Notes under the pieces: model-generated
What the model was told of the DNA's origin: nothing
Databases searched by the model: none
Seen by the model: only the letters and a program-made list of their open reading frames with translations
Program-made: the position numbers and the translations under genes
From: Bacteroidota bacterium
Lineage (GTDB): Bacteria; Bacteroidota; Bacteroidia; JABEUT01
Length of the DNA: 47,040 nt
Direction of reading: 5' to 3'
Assembly: GCA_013288345.1 (NCBI GenBank)
Contig: JABDCA010000022.1
Span: forward strand, 1-47,040
Shown here: piece by piece, positions 8,100 to 15,911 of the stretch
Layout of the letters: each line of letters starts with the position of its first letter
Numbering within the stretch: position 1 is the first letter of the stretch

Positions 8100-8762
8100 T
8101 TATATGCCAAGACTCATTTTCGCATACTTAACTATCAATGCAAAAGGTAAAATTTCAAGGGCGCAAATATACAAAAATAAATACATCATGCTTAAGCCTT
8201 TGTTTGTCATGAGGATAAACATTTTTATCGTCCGGTAAACGAACAAAAGTGCTATACCTATAAAAACAGCCTCTAAAGCCATGCGACTGTTTATTGGCGT
8301 GGTATAGGTAACCAGCAAAGCAGCAGGCAGCAGCACTATACCCAGAAAGTGGGCAAAAGCATATATCTCCGACAAATACTCCCATGCCCTTTCCTGCTGC
8401 TCGAACACGAAGCCCAAAAAGAGTATGAGTAAGGTTTTACCTATATATATAACGAACAAAAAGAGCGCCAGCGAGGCAAATTCCTCAGCAGCATTGGTAT
8501 ATAAATACACTTTATTAAGGTGCATTAAATTCATACCCAGCAATACCGAAGTGCAGATAAAAATAACGAACATGGCTATAGATGCCAGGTTAATACCACT
8601 ATCGTCCTGAGGCAAAGTGGCAGTAAATACCTCACTAAAAACAAGCGATACCTTTTTAGGGTAAGCCGTTTTAACCCAGGCAAACAATAAAATGCACAGA
8701 AAAAGCAATGCTGTTATCCAGTGTTCGGTTGATGGGAAACGGAAATTGGGACTGAGGTTCAT
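8100..8762 (-). CDS. DUF4271 membrane protein
   Basis: This 220-residue integral membrane protein has about six hydrophobic segments (for example WITALLFLCILLFAWV, SIAMFVIFICTSVLLGM, LALFLFVIYIGKTLLILFLG). Position directly upstream of hemD and the motif-bearing middle region identify it as DUF4271, a Bacteroidota family of unknown function normally found next to uroporphyrinogen-III synthase. It is the first gene of the five-gene minus-strand operon, with a -7 element 22 bases before its ATG. Confidence 0.85.
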   Translation of the reverse strand: MNLSPNFRFPSTEHWITALLFLCILLFAWVKTAYPKKVSLVFSEVFTATLPQDDSGINLASIAMFVIFICTSVLLGMNLMHLNKVYLYTNAAEEFASLALFLFVIYIGKTLLILFLGFVFEQQERAWEYLSEIYAFAHFLGIVLLPAALLVTYTTPINSRMALEAVFIGIALLFVYRTIKMFILMTNKGLSMMYLFLYICALEILPFALIVKYAKMSLGI

Positions 8763-8784
8763 ACTATATCCGATATGCAGACCA

Positions 8785-8792
8785 CAAAGTTA
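8785..8792 (-). promoter_or_regulatory. -7 element TAACTTTG for the DUF4271-hemD-rnpA-yidD-S41 operon
   Basis: An exact minus-strand TAnnTTTG match is located 22 bases upstream of the DUF4271 start, in the 56-base gap after radA. Confidence 0.6.
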
Positions 8793-8818
8793 ATCCATAT
8801 ATCATTTAATAGTATTAT

Positions 8819-10177
8819 TTATCCAAAAAGTTTAGAGAAGAACTCCTCCATTTTGCCCACCATTTGAACTTTGATGATGTTGTTCTTGGGTATCTCTTTT
8901 TTATTGTATTTCGAAATAAATATTTGTTCAAAGCCCATTTTTTCAGCTTCTGATATACGCTGGTCTATGCGGTTAACAGGGCGTATTTCGCCTGAAAGGC
9001 CAATTTCGCCTGCAAAGCAATAACGCGGAGATATAGGTACTTCTTCACCCGATGAAAGTATAGCGGCTACAACTGCAAGATCCGTCGCAGGGTCTTCTAC
9101 TTTAATACCACCTGCAATATTTAAAAACACATCCTTCGAACCCAGTCTGAAACCACAACGCTTTTCTAATACTGCCAGCAACATCGATAGCCTGCGCAGG
9201 TCGTACCCGGTCGAGGATCGCTGTGGTGTGCCGTATGCTGCAGTGCTTACCAATGCTTGTGTCTCTATCATTAGTGGCCTTACACCTTCGGTAATAGCAG
9301 CTATAGCAACCCCACTCACCGGTTCTTCGCGAACAGTAATTAAAACTTCCGATGGGTTGCTTACTTCGCGCAAACCGGTGCCTGTCATTTCGTAAATACC
9401 CAGTTCGTTGGTTGAACCAAAACGGTTTTTAGTCGTACGCAATAACCTGTATATGTGATACGTGTCTCCTTCAAACTGCAGCACTGTATCAACCATGTGC
9501 TCTAATACCTTTGGCCCGGCAATAGAACCATCTTTAGTAATATGGCCTATAATAAACACAGGCACTTGTGTGGTTTTAGCATAACGCATCAAGTCTGCCG
9601 TACATTGGCGTATTTGCGATATACTGCCCGGTGCAGAATCAATGAGGCTGGTATATAATGTCTGTATAGAATCTATAATAAGCAGTTGTGGTTTTATTAT
9701 CTCAAGCTGCTGGAATATATTCTGAATGGTAGTCTCGGTAAGTACGTAACAGTTCTTATTGGTAATGCCAATGCGTTCGGCACGCATGCGCAATTGCTCC
9801 TGACTTTCTTCGCCCGATACATACAGCACCTTTAAATTGCTTGCCGATAATGCTATTTGCAGTAGCAAGGTAGATTTGCCAATGCCCGGCTCTCCGCCAA
9901 ACAATACTAATGATCCCTGCACCAATCCTCCTCCTAATACCCTGTTCAGTTCTTTATCGGGTAAAGGAAAACGCAAGGTGTTACCTGCTACAATATCTGA
10001 AATAAGATGTGGCTTATCTGATGTAATAGAATAAGCTTGCTTACTGTGCGATTGCTTCTTCTGAATAACTTCTTCTACATAAGTGTTCCACTCAGCGCAA
10101 TTAGCACATTTGCCGACCCATTTTGGTGACTGGGTGCCACAATTCTGGCAAAAAAATGATGTTTTGGTTTTGGCCAT
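8819..10177 (-). CDS. radA: DNA repair protein RadA
   Basis: This 452-residue RecA-like protein acts in recombinational repair by aiding branch migration of RecA-made intermediates. It has the four-cysteine zinc finger (Cys10, 13, 24, 27), the Walker A FGGEPGIGKSTLLL (about 93-106), the RadA-specific KNRFG motif (250-254) and a C-terminal Lon-protease-like domain (GGIKVEDPATDLAVVAAI). Length is typical. It is transcribed alone, reading towards the DUF4271 operon; a near-consensus -7 element lies about 58 bases upstream. Confidence 0.97.
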   Translation of the reverse strand: MAKTKTSFFCQNCGTQSPKWVGKCANCAEWNTYVEEVIQKKQSHSKQAYSITSDKPHLISDIVAGNTLRFPLPDKELNRVLGGGLVQGSLVLFGGEPGIGKSTLLLQIALSASNLKVLYVSGEESQEQLRMRAERIGITNKNCYVLTETTIQNIFQQLEIIKPQLLIIDSIQTLYTSLIDSAPGSISQIRQCTADLMRYAKTTQVPVFIIGHITKDGSIAGPKVLEHMVDTVLQFEGDTYHIYRLLRTTKNRFGSTNELGIYEMTGTGLREVSNPSEVLITVREEPVSGVAIAAITEGVRPLMIETQALVSTAAYGTPQRSSTGYDLRRLSMLLAVLEKRCGFRLGSKDVFLNIAGGIKVEDPATDLAVVAAILSSGEEVPISPRYCFAGEIGLSGEIRPVNRIDQRISEAEKMGFEQIFISKYNKKEIPKNNIIKVQMVGKMEEFFSKLFG

Positions 10178-10234
10178 TTTAATTACTCACCTCTTCTCTA
10201 TTAAGTATCAAGGGAGAAGCGTTGAATTTTTTTT

Positions 10235-10242
10235 TAAAGATA
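10235..10242 (-). promoter_or_regulatory. near-consensus -7 element TATCTTTA for radA
   Basis: On the minus strand this differs from TAnnTTTG only at the last base. It lies 57 bases upstream of the radA start and immediately beside the repeat element that starts at 10252. Confidence 0.4.
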
Positions 10243-10251
10243 AAATAAATT

Positions 10252-10353
10252 GCCACAGATTCGCAGATTCATTTTCTGAATATTTCAGAAAATCAAATCT
10301 GTGCTAATTAGATAGTGAATAAACTTATATTGATTAATCTGTGAATCTGTGGC
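10252..10353. repeat. nested palindromic repeat element
   Basis: A 102-base element is bounded by an 18-base inverted repeat with one mismatch (10252-10269 and 10336-10353; left arm begins GCCACAGATT). Inside it, ATTTTCTGAA (10271-10280) pairs perfectly with TTCAGAAAAT (10284-10293) around a three-base loop. The outer arms consist of repeated CACAGATT/CGCAGATT words. It lies between radA and the methyltransferase/glycosyltransferase gene. It has no coding capacity and looks like a REP- or MITE-type element. Confidence 0.6.
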
Positions 10354-10371
10354 TTGTTTTTCACAAATCTC

Positions 10372-10427
10372 CCTCCTCTATTTTATTGAGAGGGGTTGGC
10401 CTGCCTGTTGGCAGACAGGGGTGAGTA
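10372..10427. repeat. G/C-rich hairpin element with a 20-base palindrome inside
   Basis: After CCTCCTCT comes GAGAGGGGTTGG, then the near-palindrome CCTGCCTGTTGGCAGACAGG (10401-10420), then GGTGAG. The flanks joined together read GAGAGGGGTTGGGGTGAG, which I recall as part of a common Bacteroidota intergenic hairpin, so the palindrome looks inserted into it. It follows the 3' end of the methyltransferase/glycosyltransferase gene on the minus strand and could also act as its terminator. Confidence 0.4.
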
Positions 10428-10430
10428 TTT

Positions 10431-11846
10431 TTATATGAACTTTATTTTGCGTGCTGCAAAAGCACACATACGCAGCAATAAAAGCCCATGTTTAAAGCGT
10501 GAAATATTGGTGGTGCCGTATGTTCTTTCCTTATATCTTATAGGTATCTCAACCATTTTAAGGTTTAATTTATGTGCCCCGAAAAGCAAATCGTAATCAC
10601 CAAACGGGTCGAATTCACCAAAGAAAGTGCGGTTACGTTTCAGGTAGCTATAATCATCGCGGAAAATAACTTTGGTACCACACAATGTATCTTTAAATGG
10701 CCTGTCTAATAGCCATGTAAATGCCAAACTAAAAAACTTATTGCCCAGCAAATTCAAAAAACGCATAGCCTCTTTATCCATAGGATATACAAGGCGCGAA
10801 CCATTTATAAAGTCGCCTTTACCGGATGCCATGGCTTCATAAAATTTAACAAGGTCCTCTGGTGGAACAGTAAGGTCGGCATCGAGTATCATTAATATGT
10901 CGCAGGTAGCCATATCAAAACCCACTCTAACTGCATCGCCTTTGCCTTTGCCTTTTTGCTGGCCTACTTTAATATCGTATTGCGGCGAATATTTCTGCTG
11001 TATCTTTTGTATGGCATCCCAGGTATCATCGGTAGAGTTGCCTTCAATAAATATAATTTCGGTATGGTTGCCAAGCTTCGGCATGCGGGTAATTGCATTT
11101 TCAATATTGCCACTTTCGTTACGTGCGGGTATTACTACCGATACAGAATATTCCTGCCCTCCATCCACCGGCAAAGGCTTTGCAAACGAATACTGATTCA
11201 TACAAAAATGCCTGAAAAATGGCAGTTTGGCTATATACCTGTTGAATAATGGTGCGAGTAGCGGTATATTGAAAGGTAATATCATTCTGCCGGTGCTTCT
11301 ATACACATCGAAGCCAGATATATACAGCAGGTTATTTAAGTCATTCTTACCCAGCCAGTTCAGGTTATCGGTTGGGGTTTTAAGGCCTAATGCTTCAGCT
11401 AGTTTTAAAAAGGGCTCCCATAAATAATTGTGGAAGGTTACAATAACCTTTGTACGGCTATGGCAAAACTTCTGCAATGACTCCAATACCTTTTGTACAT
11501 CATCAAGGTGGCCAATAAGATTGGAAAGAATAATAAGATCAAACTTTTCGTTAAGGGTAATATTTTCAGCTTCCATGCAATGGAATTCTACTGCCGGAAA
11601 CTGGCCCTTGGCCACTTCGATCATAGCAGGGCTGAAATCGATACCGACCTTACGCTTACCCTTTATATCATTTAATAGTTCGCCGGTGCCACAACCAATT
11701 TCAAGAACTGAAAGGCCCTCATGGGCAAAATAATTACAGAAATAGGTAATATCGTTCCAATAATACGAGTGCTTTTTTCTTTTTTTGGCACGCGTTTTAG
11801 CCTGCTCTTCAAAGTATTCGAGGCGTTTATTGTTAATTGTTTCCAC
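10431..11846 (-). CDS. bifunctional class I methyltransferase / family 2 glycosyltransferase
   Basis: One 471-residue chain joins two enzymes. Residues 1 to about 185 form a class I S-adenosylmethionine-dependent methyltransferase with the cofactor loop VLEIGCGTGE (47-56) and VGIDFSPAMIEVAK. From about 233 a GT-A family 2 glycosyltransferase begins (VSVVIPARNESGNIENAI), with the metal-binding DAD at 322-324 and a GDYDLLFGAHKL acceptor-side motif, like polyprenol-phosphate sugar transferases. The start is GTG at 11846: an in-frame TAA lies directly before it and no ATG is near. A near-consensus -7 element is at 11867-11874. Substrates are unknown; a glycolipid or surface glycan is likely. The gene stands alone. 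Confidence 0.88.
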   Translation of the reverse strand: METINNKRLEYFEEQAKTRAKKRKKHSYYWNDITYFCNYFAHEGLSVLEIGCGTGELLNDIKGKRKVGIDFSPAMIEVAKGQFPAVEFHCMEAENITLNEKFDLIILSNLIGHLDDVQKVLESLQKFCHSRTKVIVTFHNYLWEPFLKLAEALGLKTPTDNLNWLGKNDLNNLLYISGFDVYRSTGRMILPFNIPLLAPLFNRYIAKLPFFRHFCMNQYSFAKPLPVDGGQEYSVSVVIPARNESGNIENAITRMPKLGNHTEIIFIEGNSTDDTWDAIQKIQQKYSPQYDIKVGQQKGKGKGDAVRVGFDMATCDILMILDADLTVPPEDLVKFYEAMASGKGDFINGSRLVYPMDKEAMRFLNLLGNKFFSLAFTWLLDRPFKDTLCGTKVIFRDDYSYLKRNRTFFGEFDPFGDYDLLFGAHKLNLKMVEIPIRYKERTYGTTNISRFKHGLLLLRMCAFAARKIKFI

Positions 11847-11866
11847 TTATAGCTTAAAATTGCCCG

Positions 11867-11874
11867 TAAAAGTA
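11867..11874 (-). promoter_or_regulatory. near-consensus -7 element TACTTTTA
   Basis: On the minus strand it differs from TAnnTTTG at the last base and lies 20 bases upstream of the GTG start at 11846, supporting that start. Confidence 0.4.
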
Positions 11875-11933
11875 GTGATATTCCTTATATTTATATGAGC
11901 AGTTAAATAGAGCCCATTTTTGCTGAAATGTAT

Positions 11934-11941
11934 TATCTTTG
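11934..11941 (+). promoter_or_regulatory. -7 element TATCTTTG for tatA
   Basis: This exact TAnnTTTG match in its most frequent form lies 25 bases upstream of the ATG at 11967. Confidence 0.65.
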
Positions 11942-11966
11942 AAGTAATTTTAAATAAAACCAAAAT

Positions 11967-12173
11967 ATGTTACTTTTTTTAGATGCAATAAAACCCGGAG
12001 AAATTATACTGATTGGTGTAATAGCATTGGTATTTTTTGGCGGTAAAAAGATACCCGAACTTATGAAGGGGCTTGGCCAGGGAATAAGAGAATTTAAAGA
12101 CGCTTCGAAAGGTACTACAGATAGCGATACTTCAAAGAAAAGCAGCGATACTACACAGGGGCAAATTAAATAG
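11967..12173 (+). CDS. tatA: twin-arginine translocase subunit TatA/TatE family
   Basis: This 68-residue protein has the TatA architecture: a short hydrophobic helix (EIILIGVIALVFFGG), the FGGKKIPELMKGLGQGIREF hinge and amphipathic helix, and a polar Ser/Thr/Asp tail. It forms the pore part of the Tat system, which moves folded proteins across the inner membrane. tatC is not in this window. It has its own promoter at 11934, and a terminator hairpin that includes its stop codon, so it is transcribed alone. Confidence 0.92.
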   Translation: MLLFLDAIKPGEIILIGVIALVFFGGKKIPELMKGLGQGIREFKDASKGTTDSDTSKKSSDTTQGQIK

Positions 12174-12187
12174 TTGCTCCCTTTTTT
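12158..12187 (+). terminator. probable terminator of tatA, spanning its stop codon
   Basis: GGGGCAA-type left arm (12158-12164) pairs with TTGCTCCC (12174-12181), with one bulged base, followed by a T6 run. The tatA stop codon (12171-12173) lies in the loop. Confidence 0.5.
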
Positions 12188-12223
12188 ATTGCAACCAGAC
12201 ACTGCGGGAATTTCTTTTAGCAA

Positions 12224-12231
12224 TACCTTTA
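12224..12231 (+). promoter_or_regulatory. near-consensus -7 element TACCTTTA
   Basis: One base from consensus and 60 bases upstream of the GTG start at 12292. The implied leader holds two small hairpins (12242-12257, GTTAG/CTAAC; 12265-12283, TACCAG/CTGGTA), the second ending nine bases before the start codon. Confidence 0.35.
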
Positions 12232-12291
12232 ACCTTTTCCCGTTAGTTTAGTCTAACTATTAATTACCAGGGTATATCTGGTATTAGCGCT

Positions 12292-14997
12292 GTGAGAAAA
12301 CTACTTAGGATATTAATTCTATTACTGTTACCCCTACTTGCTGAGGCAACTCACGAGGTATCGGGCTATATTTCATTTAAAAAAATATCGGGCACCACTT
12401 ACGAGGTAACTGTCGTAACATTTACAAATGGACGGCCTTTAACAAACCCGGACCCAAACGATAATGGCCATTGCAGTGTAGCCGACCGAGATACCATGCG
12501 ATTGTATTATGGCTATAATGATATTCATGGTCCTGTTTCTGAGCTCCTAATTCGGACTAACGGGCCTACTGATGGGCAGGGATTCCCAGGGGGCGATTCA
12601 TTATGTACCTGCAGAAAAATCAATATTTATAAAGGCAGCTCGAGCGGGCATACTTTTCCGGGAGCAGGCTCTTATACCATGTGGACAGATGATGCTGACC
12701 GTATGGATAACATTACCAATATGGTTGGCTCAGGAAGTTATGATTTTTACCTGTTCACTACACTATATATTGATCCTTTAGCCGGCAACAATGTAGCAAC
12801 TCCACTAATAACAAACCCCCTTACTTGCGACAGCGCTTGCACCGGCCAGTGTTTTTATTATAATCCCGGAGCATATTCCCCTTATGGAGACAGCATGTCT
12901 TACTCCTTAGGCAATTGTCTTGTGTTAGGAGGAGTAAAAGCACCAACCTATACTATACCGCCGGGAGTAAGTATTAACCCTATTACTGGAACACTTACCT
13001 GGTGTAACCCTGCAGTACAAGGCGGTATTTATAATTTTTCTATACGGATAAACACATATAAGCACATTGTTATTCCTAACCAGCCCCCCACCTGGCATAT
13101 TTCAGCTATACAGGATGTGGAGCTGGAAATAAATGTGAGTGGGCAATGTTTTAATAATGACCCAGTAATAACCGGTACAAGCGATACTTGTATTATAGCC
13201 GGCGATGTGTTGAAACTTAATTATATAGCTTCGGCACCCGGCGGAAAACCTATAACAATGAGCGCTGCAGGCCAACCCGATTCGGCCACTGTGCCCCGTG
13301 CAACTTTTACCTACACAAAAGGAAACCCAGCAAAAGGCACGTTTATATGGCAAACCAATTGTGCCGAAGTACGCAAGTCGCCCTATAACGTAACTATAAA
13401 AGCGACCAATCCGGGCTCTCCTCCATTAAGTTCGTACTTTACCACCACCATACATGTTATAGGCCCTGCCATAACAGGCTTAACAGCTAATGTAGTTGGC
13501 AACTCAGTAAATTTATCATGGCAAAAGAGTGTTTGCAGCGAGGTTATAGGGTACAATATTTATAGGGCAGTTGGCTGTATAAAGTTTATACCGGGCCCTT
13601 GTGTAACAGGTGTTCCACCATCTTCGGGCTATACCTATATAGGTTTTTCAAACACCACAAGCTATACCGATAACAGTGCCGTACCGGGCTTATCCTATAG
13701 CTACCTGGTTGTTGGTGTTTACCCACTTGCAGATGGTTCGTTGGGTATTGCATCAAACGATACCTGCGTATTAATCAGGCGCGACATACCTTTATTAACT
13801 AACGTTAGTGTAGACAGCACATCATTAAACCATGGTACAATTTTTACCCGTTGGTTAAAACCAAAAATTGATGCTGCAGACTTTGATACCAATACTTACC
13901 CCGGCCCTTATACCTATACTTTGCTGCGAGCATCAGGTATTAATGGTACCAATTATGCACCACTTGTAACAAGAACGTATCCTTATTTCGGTTCAACTAC
14001 CGATACTACCTATAAAGATAATGGACTGGATACGCAGGATAGCGCATACAGGTATAAACTCAATTTCTTTTTCAAGGATACTGTCCCTATTGGTTCTGTA
14101 CCACCGGCATCATCTATTTATCTTACCACTAAACCGGGTAATAATACTATGAATCTGACATGGACATCGAATGTACCATGGACTGATTCAACCTATCTGA
14201 TCTATCGCCATGGCCCTGTTGGCCTACCTTTTATATTTCTGGCTACTGTACCCGGCAATGTTCATAGCTATACCGATACTAATCTTACCAACAAAGTAAA
14301 CTATTGCTATTACGTAAAATCAAGGAGTTTTTATAGCGATTCAAGTATACTGCATCCACTATTCGATTCTTCCGAAATACAATGCAACGCACCTAAAGAT
14401 ACCATTCCTCCTTGCGCCCCACATTTGGTTGTAGCGCCTCAGTGTAACACTTACCAGGACTCACTAATATGGAATAACCCTGACCATACCTGCCCGGGTA
14501 TAAAAAATGTTATTCAATATTATAACATATACTATACTCCTACTCAGGGTGGCGATTTGCATATTATTAAAACTATAAATAATGTAAACGATACCATATT
14601 TGTAAATGACAGCTTAACCTCTATAGCAGGCTGCTACGCTGTTACAGCAGTTGATTCGTTTGGAAATGAAAGCGCACTTAATACCATCTGCGTAGATAAC
14701 TGCCCGCAATATACTTTGCCAAATGTGTTCACGCCAAATGGCGATAATCAAAACGATTTCTTTACCCCTATTCTGCCATACAGATACATTCAGAGCATTG
14801 ATATTAACATTTTCAACCGCTGGGGCCAGGTAATGTTCCATACCAACAACCCTATGATACTTTGGGATGGTACCGACCAACACACACATGGTAAATGCCC
14901 TGATGGTGTTTACTACTATGTATGCGTAGTTAACGAAATACGCGTTACGGGTATTAAGCCCGTTACCCTAAAGGGCTTCGTTCAAATAATCAGATAG
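12292..14997 (+). CDS. large secreted T9SS type B cargo protein with fibronectin-III-like repeats
   Basis: The 901-residue product starts at GTG with a signal peptide (RKLLRILILLLLPLLAEA, cleaved before THEVSG). The middle contains repeated beta-sandwich modules, including fibronectin-III-like units near residues 395-490 (SVNLSWQKSVCSEVIGYNIY) and 615-690 (NTMNLTWTSNVPW). The C-terminal 90 residues form the gliding-motility-associated, T9SS type B sorting domain: LPNVFTPNGDNQNDFF, INIFNRWGQVMF, WDGTDQ, CPDGVYYYVC. It is therefore exported through the T9SS and held at or released from the surface. The N-terminal ATHEVSGYISFKKI opening is common in large Bacteroidota cargo proteins. It ends three bases from the convergent MBL-fold gene, leaving no room for a separate terminator. 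Specific role unknown. Confidence 0.88.
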   Translation: MRKLLRILILLLLPLLAEATHEVSGYISFKKISGTTYEVTVVTFTNGRPLTNPDPNDNGHCSVADRDTMRLYYGYNDIHGPVSELLIRTNGPTDGQGFPGGDSLCTCRKINIYKGSSSGHTFPGAGSYTMWTDDADRMDNITNMVGSGSYDFYLFTTLYIDPLAGNNVATPLITNPLTCDSACTGQCFYYNPGAYSPYGDSMSYSLGNCLVLGGVKAPTYTIPPGVSINPITGTLTWCNPAVQGGIYNFSIRINTYKHIVIPNQPPTWHISAIQDVELEINVSGQCFNNDPVITGTSDTCIIAGDVLKLNYIASAPGGKPITMSAAGQPDSATVPRATFTYTKGNPAKGTFIWQTNCAEVRKSPYNVTIKATNPGSPPLSSYFTTTIHVIGPAITGLTANVVGNSVNLSWQKSVCSEVIGYNIYRAVGCIKFIPGPCVTGVPPSSGYTYIGFSNTTSYTDNSAVPGLSYSYLVVGVYPLADGSLGIASNDTCVLIRRDIPLLTNVSVDSTSLNHGTIFTRWLKPKIDAADFDTNTYPGPYTYTLLRASGINGTNYAPLVTRTYPYFGSTTDTTYKDNGLDTQDSAYRYKLNFFFKDTVPIGSVPPASSIYLTTKPGNNTMNLTWTSNVPWTDSTYLIYRHGPVGLPFIFLATVPGNVHSYTDTNLTNKVNYCYYVKSRSFYSDSSILHPLFDSSEIQCNAPKDTIPPCAPHLVVAPQCNTYQDSLIWNNPDHTCPGIKNVIQYYNIYYTPTQGGDLHIIKTINNVNDTIFVNDSLTSIAGCYAVTAVDSFGNESALNTICVDNCPQYTLPNVFTPNGDNQNDFFTPILPYRYIQSIDINIFNRWGQVMFHTNNPMILWDGTDQHTHGKCPDGVYYYVCVVNEIRVTGIKPVTLKGFVQIIR

Positions 14998-15000
14998 ATC

Positions 15001-15762
15001 TTACAATTCAAGCTTTAGCCCATCGTATGCAAGGTGCATACCTTTAGGCAATTCCTTTTCTACATCGGCATGTTTGCCAAGCTGGTGGCTAATGTGGGTA
15101 AAGTAAACTTCCTTTACTTGTAGTTCACGGGCCACATCAATAGCTTCTTCAAGCGTGTAATGCGAAATGTGTTTTTCTATTCGGAGTGCATTAAGCACCA
15201 ATACATCCGAACCTTTGATCTTTTCCTTCTCTTCATCCGGAATAAAGTTAGCATCGGTAATGTATGTAAAGCTGCCAATGCGGTATCCCCAAATGGGTAA
15301 TTTGTAGTGCATTACCTTAATTGGTATGAATTTTGTCTTGCCAATGGTAAAGGGCTCTCCATTCATATTGTGCAACGTAATTTCAGGTATGCCCGGGTAT
15401 TTTATATCTGAAAATATGTAGGGATATATTTTCCTTATGGCATTCTCAACATTGCTATCAGCATACACATCAATGGCCTTGCCCATTACAAAATTAAATC
15501 CGCGTATATCATCCAGCCCGGCAACATGGTCCCTGTGTTCGTGTGTGTATATAACTGCATCAATGCGTTTTACCTTTTCGCGCAGCATTTGCTCCCTGAA
15601 ATCGGGCCCGGTATCAATTACAAAAGCCTGGCCTTCGTTCTCGATCATAACTGAGGTTCGCAGCCTCTTATCTCTAATGTCATCAGACTGGCAAACCTCG
15701 CATGGACAGGCTATTATAGGAACGCCCTGTGATGTACCGGTACCTAGAAAAGTGATTTTCAT
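15001..15762 (-). CDS. MBL-fold metallohydrolase, PhnP-like
   Basis: This 253-residue protein has the metallo-beta-lactamase fold of the PhnP group: GTGTSQGVPIIACPCEVC at the N-terminus with a cysteine pair that may bind structural zinc, and the metal-binding THEHRDHVAGLDD. Later ligands lie in YITDANF and THISHQLG. Family members are phosphodiesterases acting on small phosphate diesters, but the substrate here is unknown because no phn genes are nearby. It is transcribed alone, divergently from purH, with a consensus -7 element 41 bases upstream. Confidence 0.88.
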   Translation of the reverse strand: MKITFLGTGTSQGVPIIACPCEVCQSDDIRDKRLRTSVMIENEGQAFVIDTGPDFREQMLREKVKRIDAVIYTHEHRDHVAGLDDIRGFNFVMGKAIDVYADSNVENAIRKIYPYIFSDIKYPGIPEITLHNMNGEPFTIGKTKFIPIKVMHYKLPIWGYRIGSFTYITDANFIPDEEKEKIKGSDVLVLNALRIEKHISHYTLEEAIDVARELQVKEVYFTHISHQLGKHADVEKELPKGMHLAYDGLKLEL

Positions 15763-15803
15763 ATTATCAAAAAGAGTGAAAGTTCAACCATTACATTTTC
15801 CAT

Positions 15804-15811
15804 CAAAAATA
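15804..15811 (-). promoter_or_regulatory. -7 element TATTTTTG for the MBL-fold gene
   Basis: An exact minus-strand TAnnTTTG match lies 41 bases upstream of the ATG at 15762 in the 149-base divergent gap before purH. Confidence 0.55.
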
Positions 15812-15883
15812 AGGGCTCTCAGATTGTTAGTCAAATGTAAATAAATAAGTTCCCCACATACAAACTTTCGAATGAAAAAGAAA

Positions 15884-15891
15884 TACTTTTG
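15884..15891 (+). promoter_or_regulatory. -7 element TACTTTTG for purH
   Basis: An exact TAnnTTTG match lies 20 bases upstream of the purH ATG at 15912. Confidence 0.6.
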
Positions 15892-15911
15892 CATCACTCA
15901 GAAAAAAACAC

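Noticed and set aside
8044-8260. Small plus-strand frames over the hemD/DUF4271 junction
   Set aside because: They run opposite two well-supported genes of one operon and have no recognisable features.
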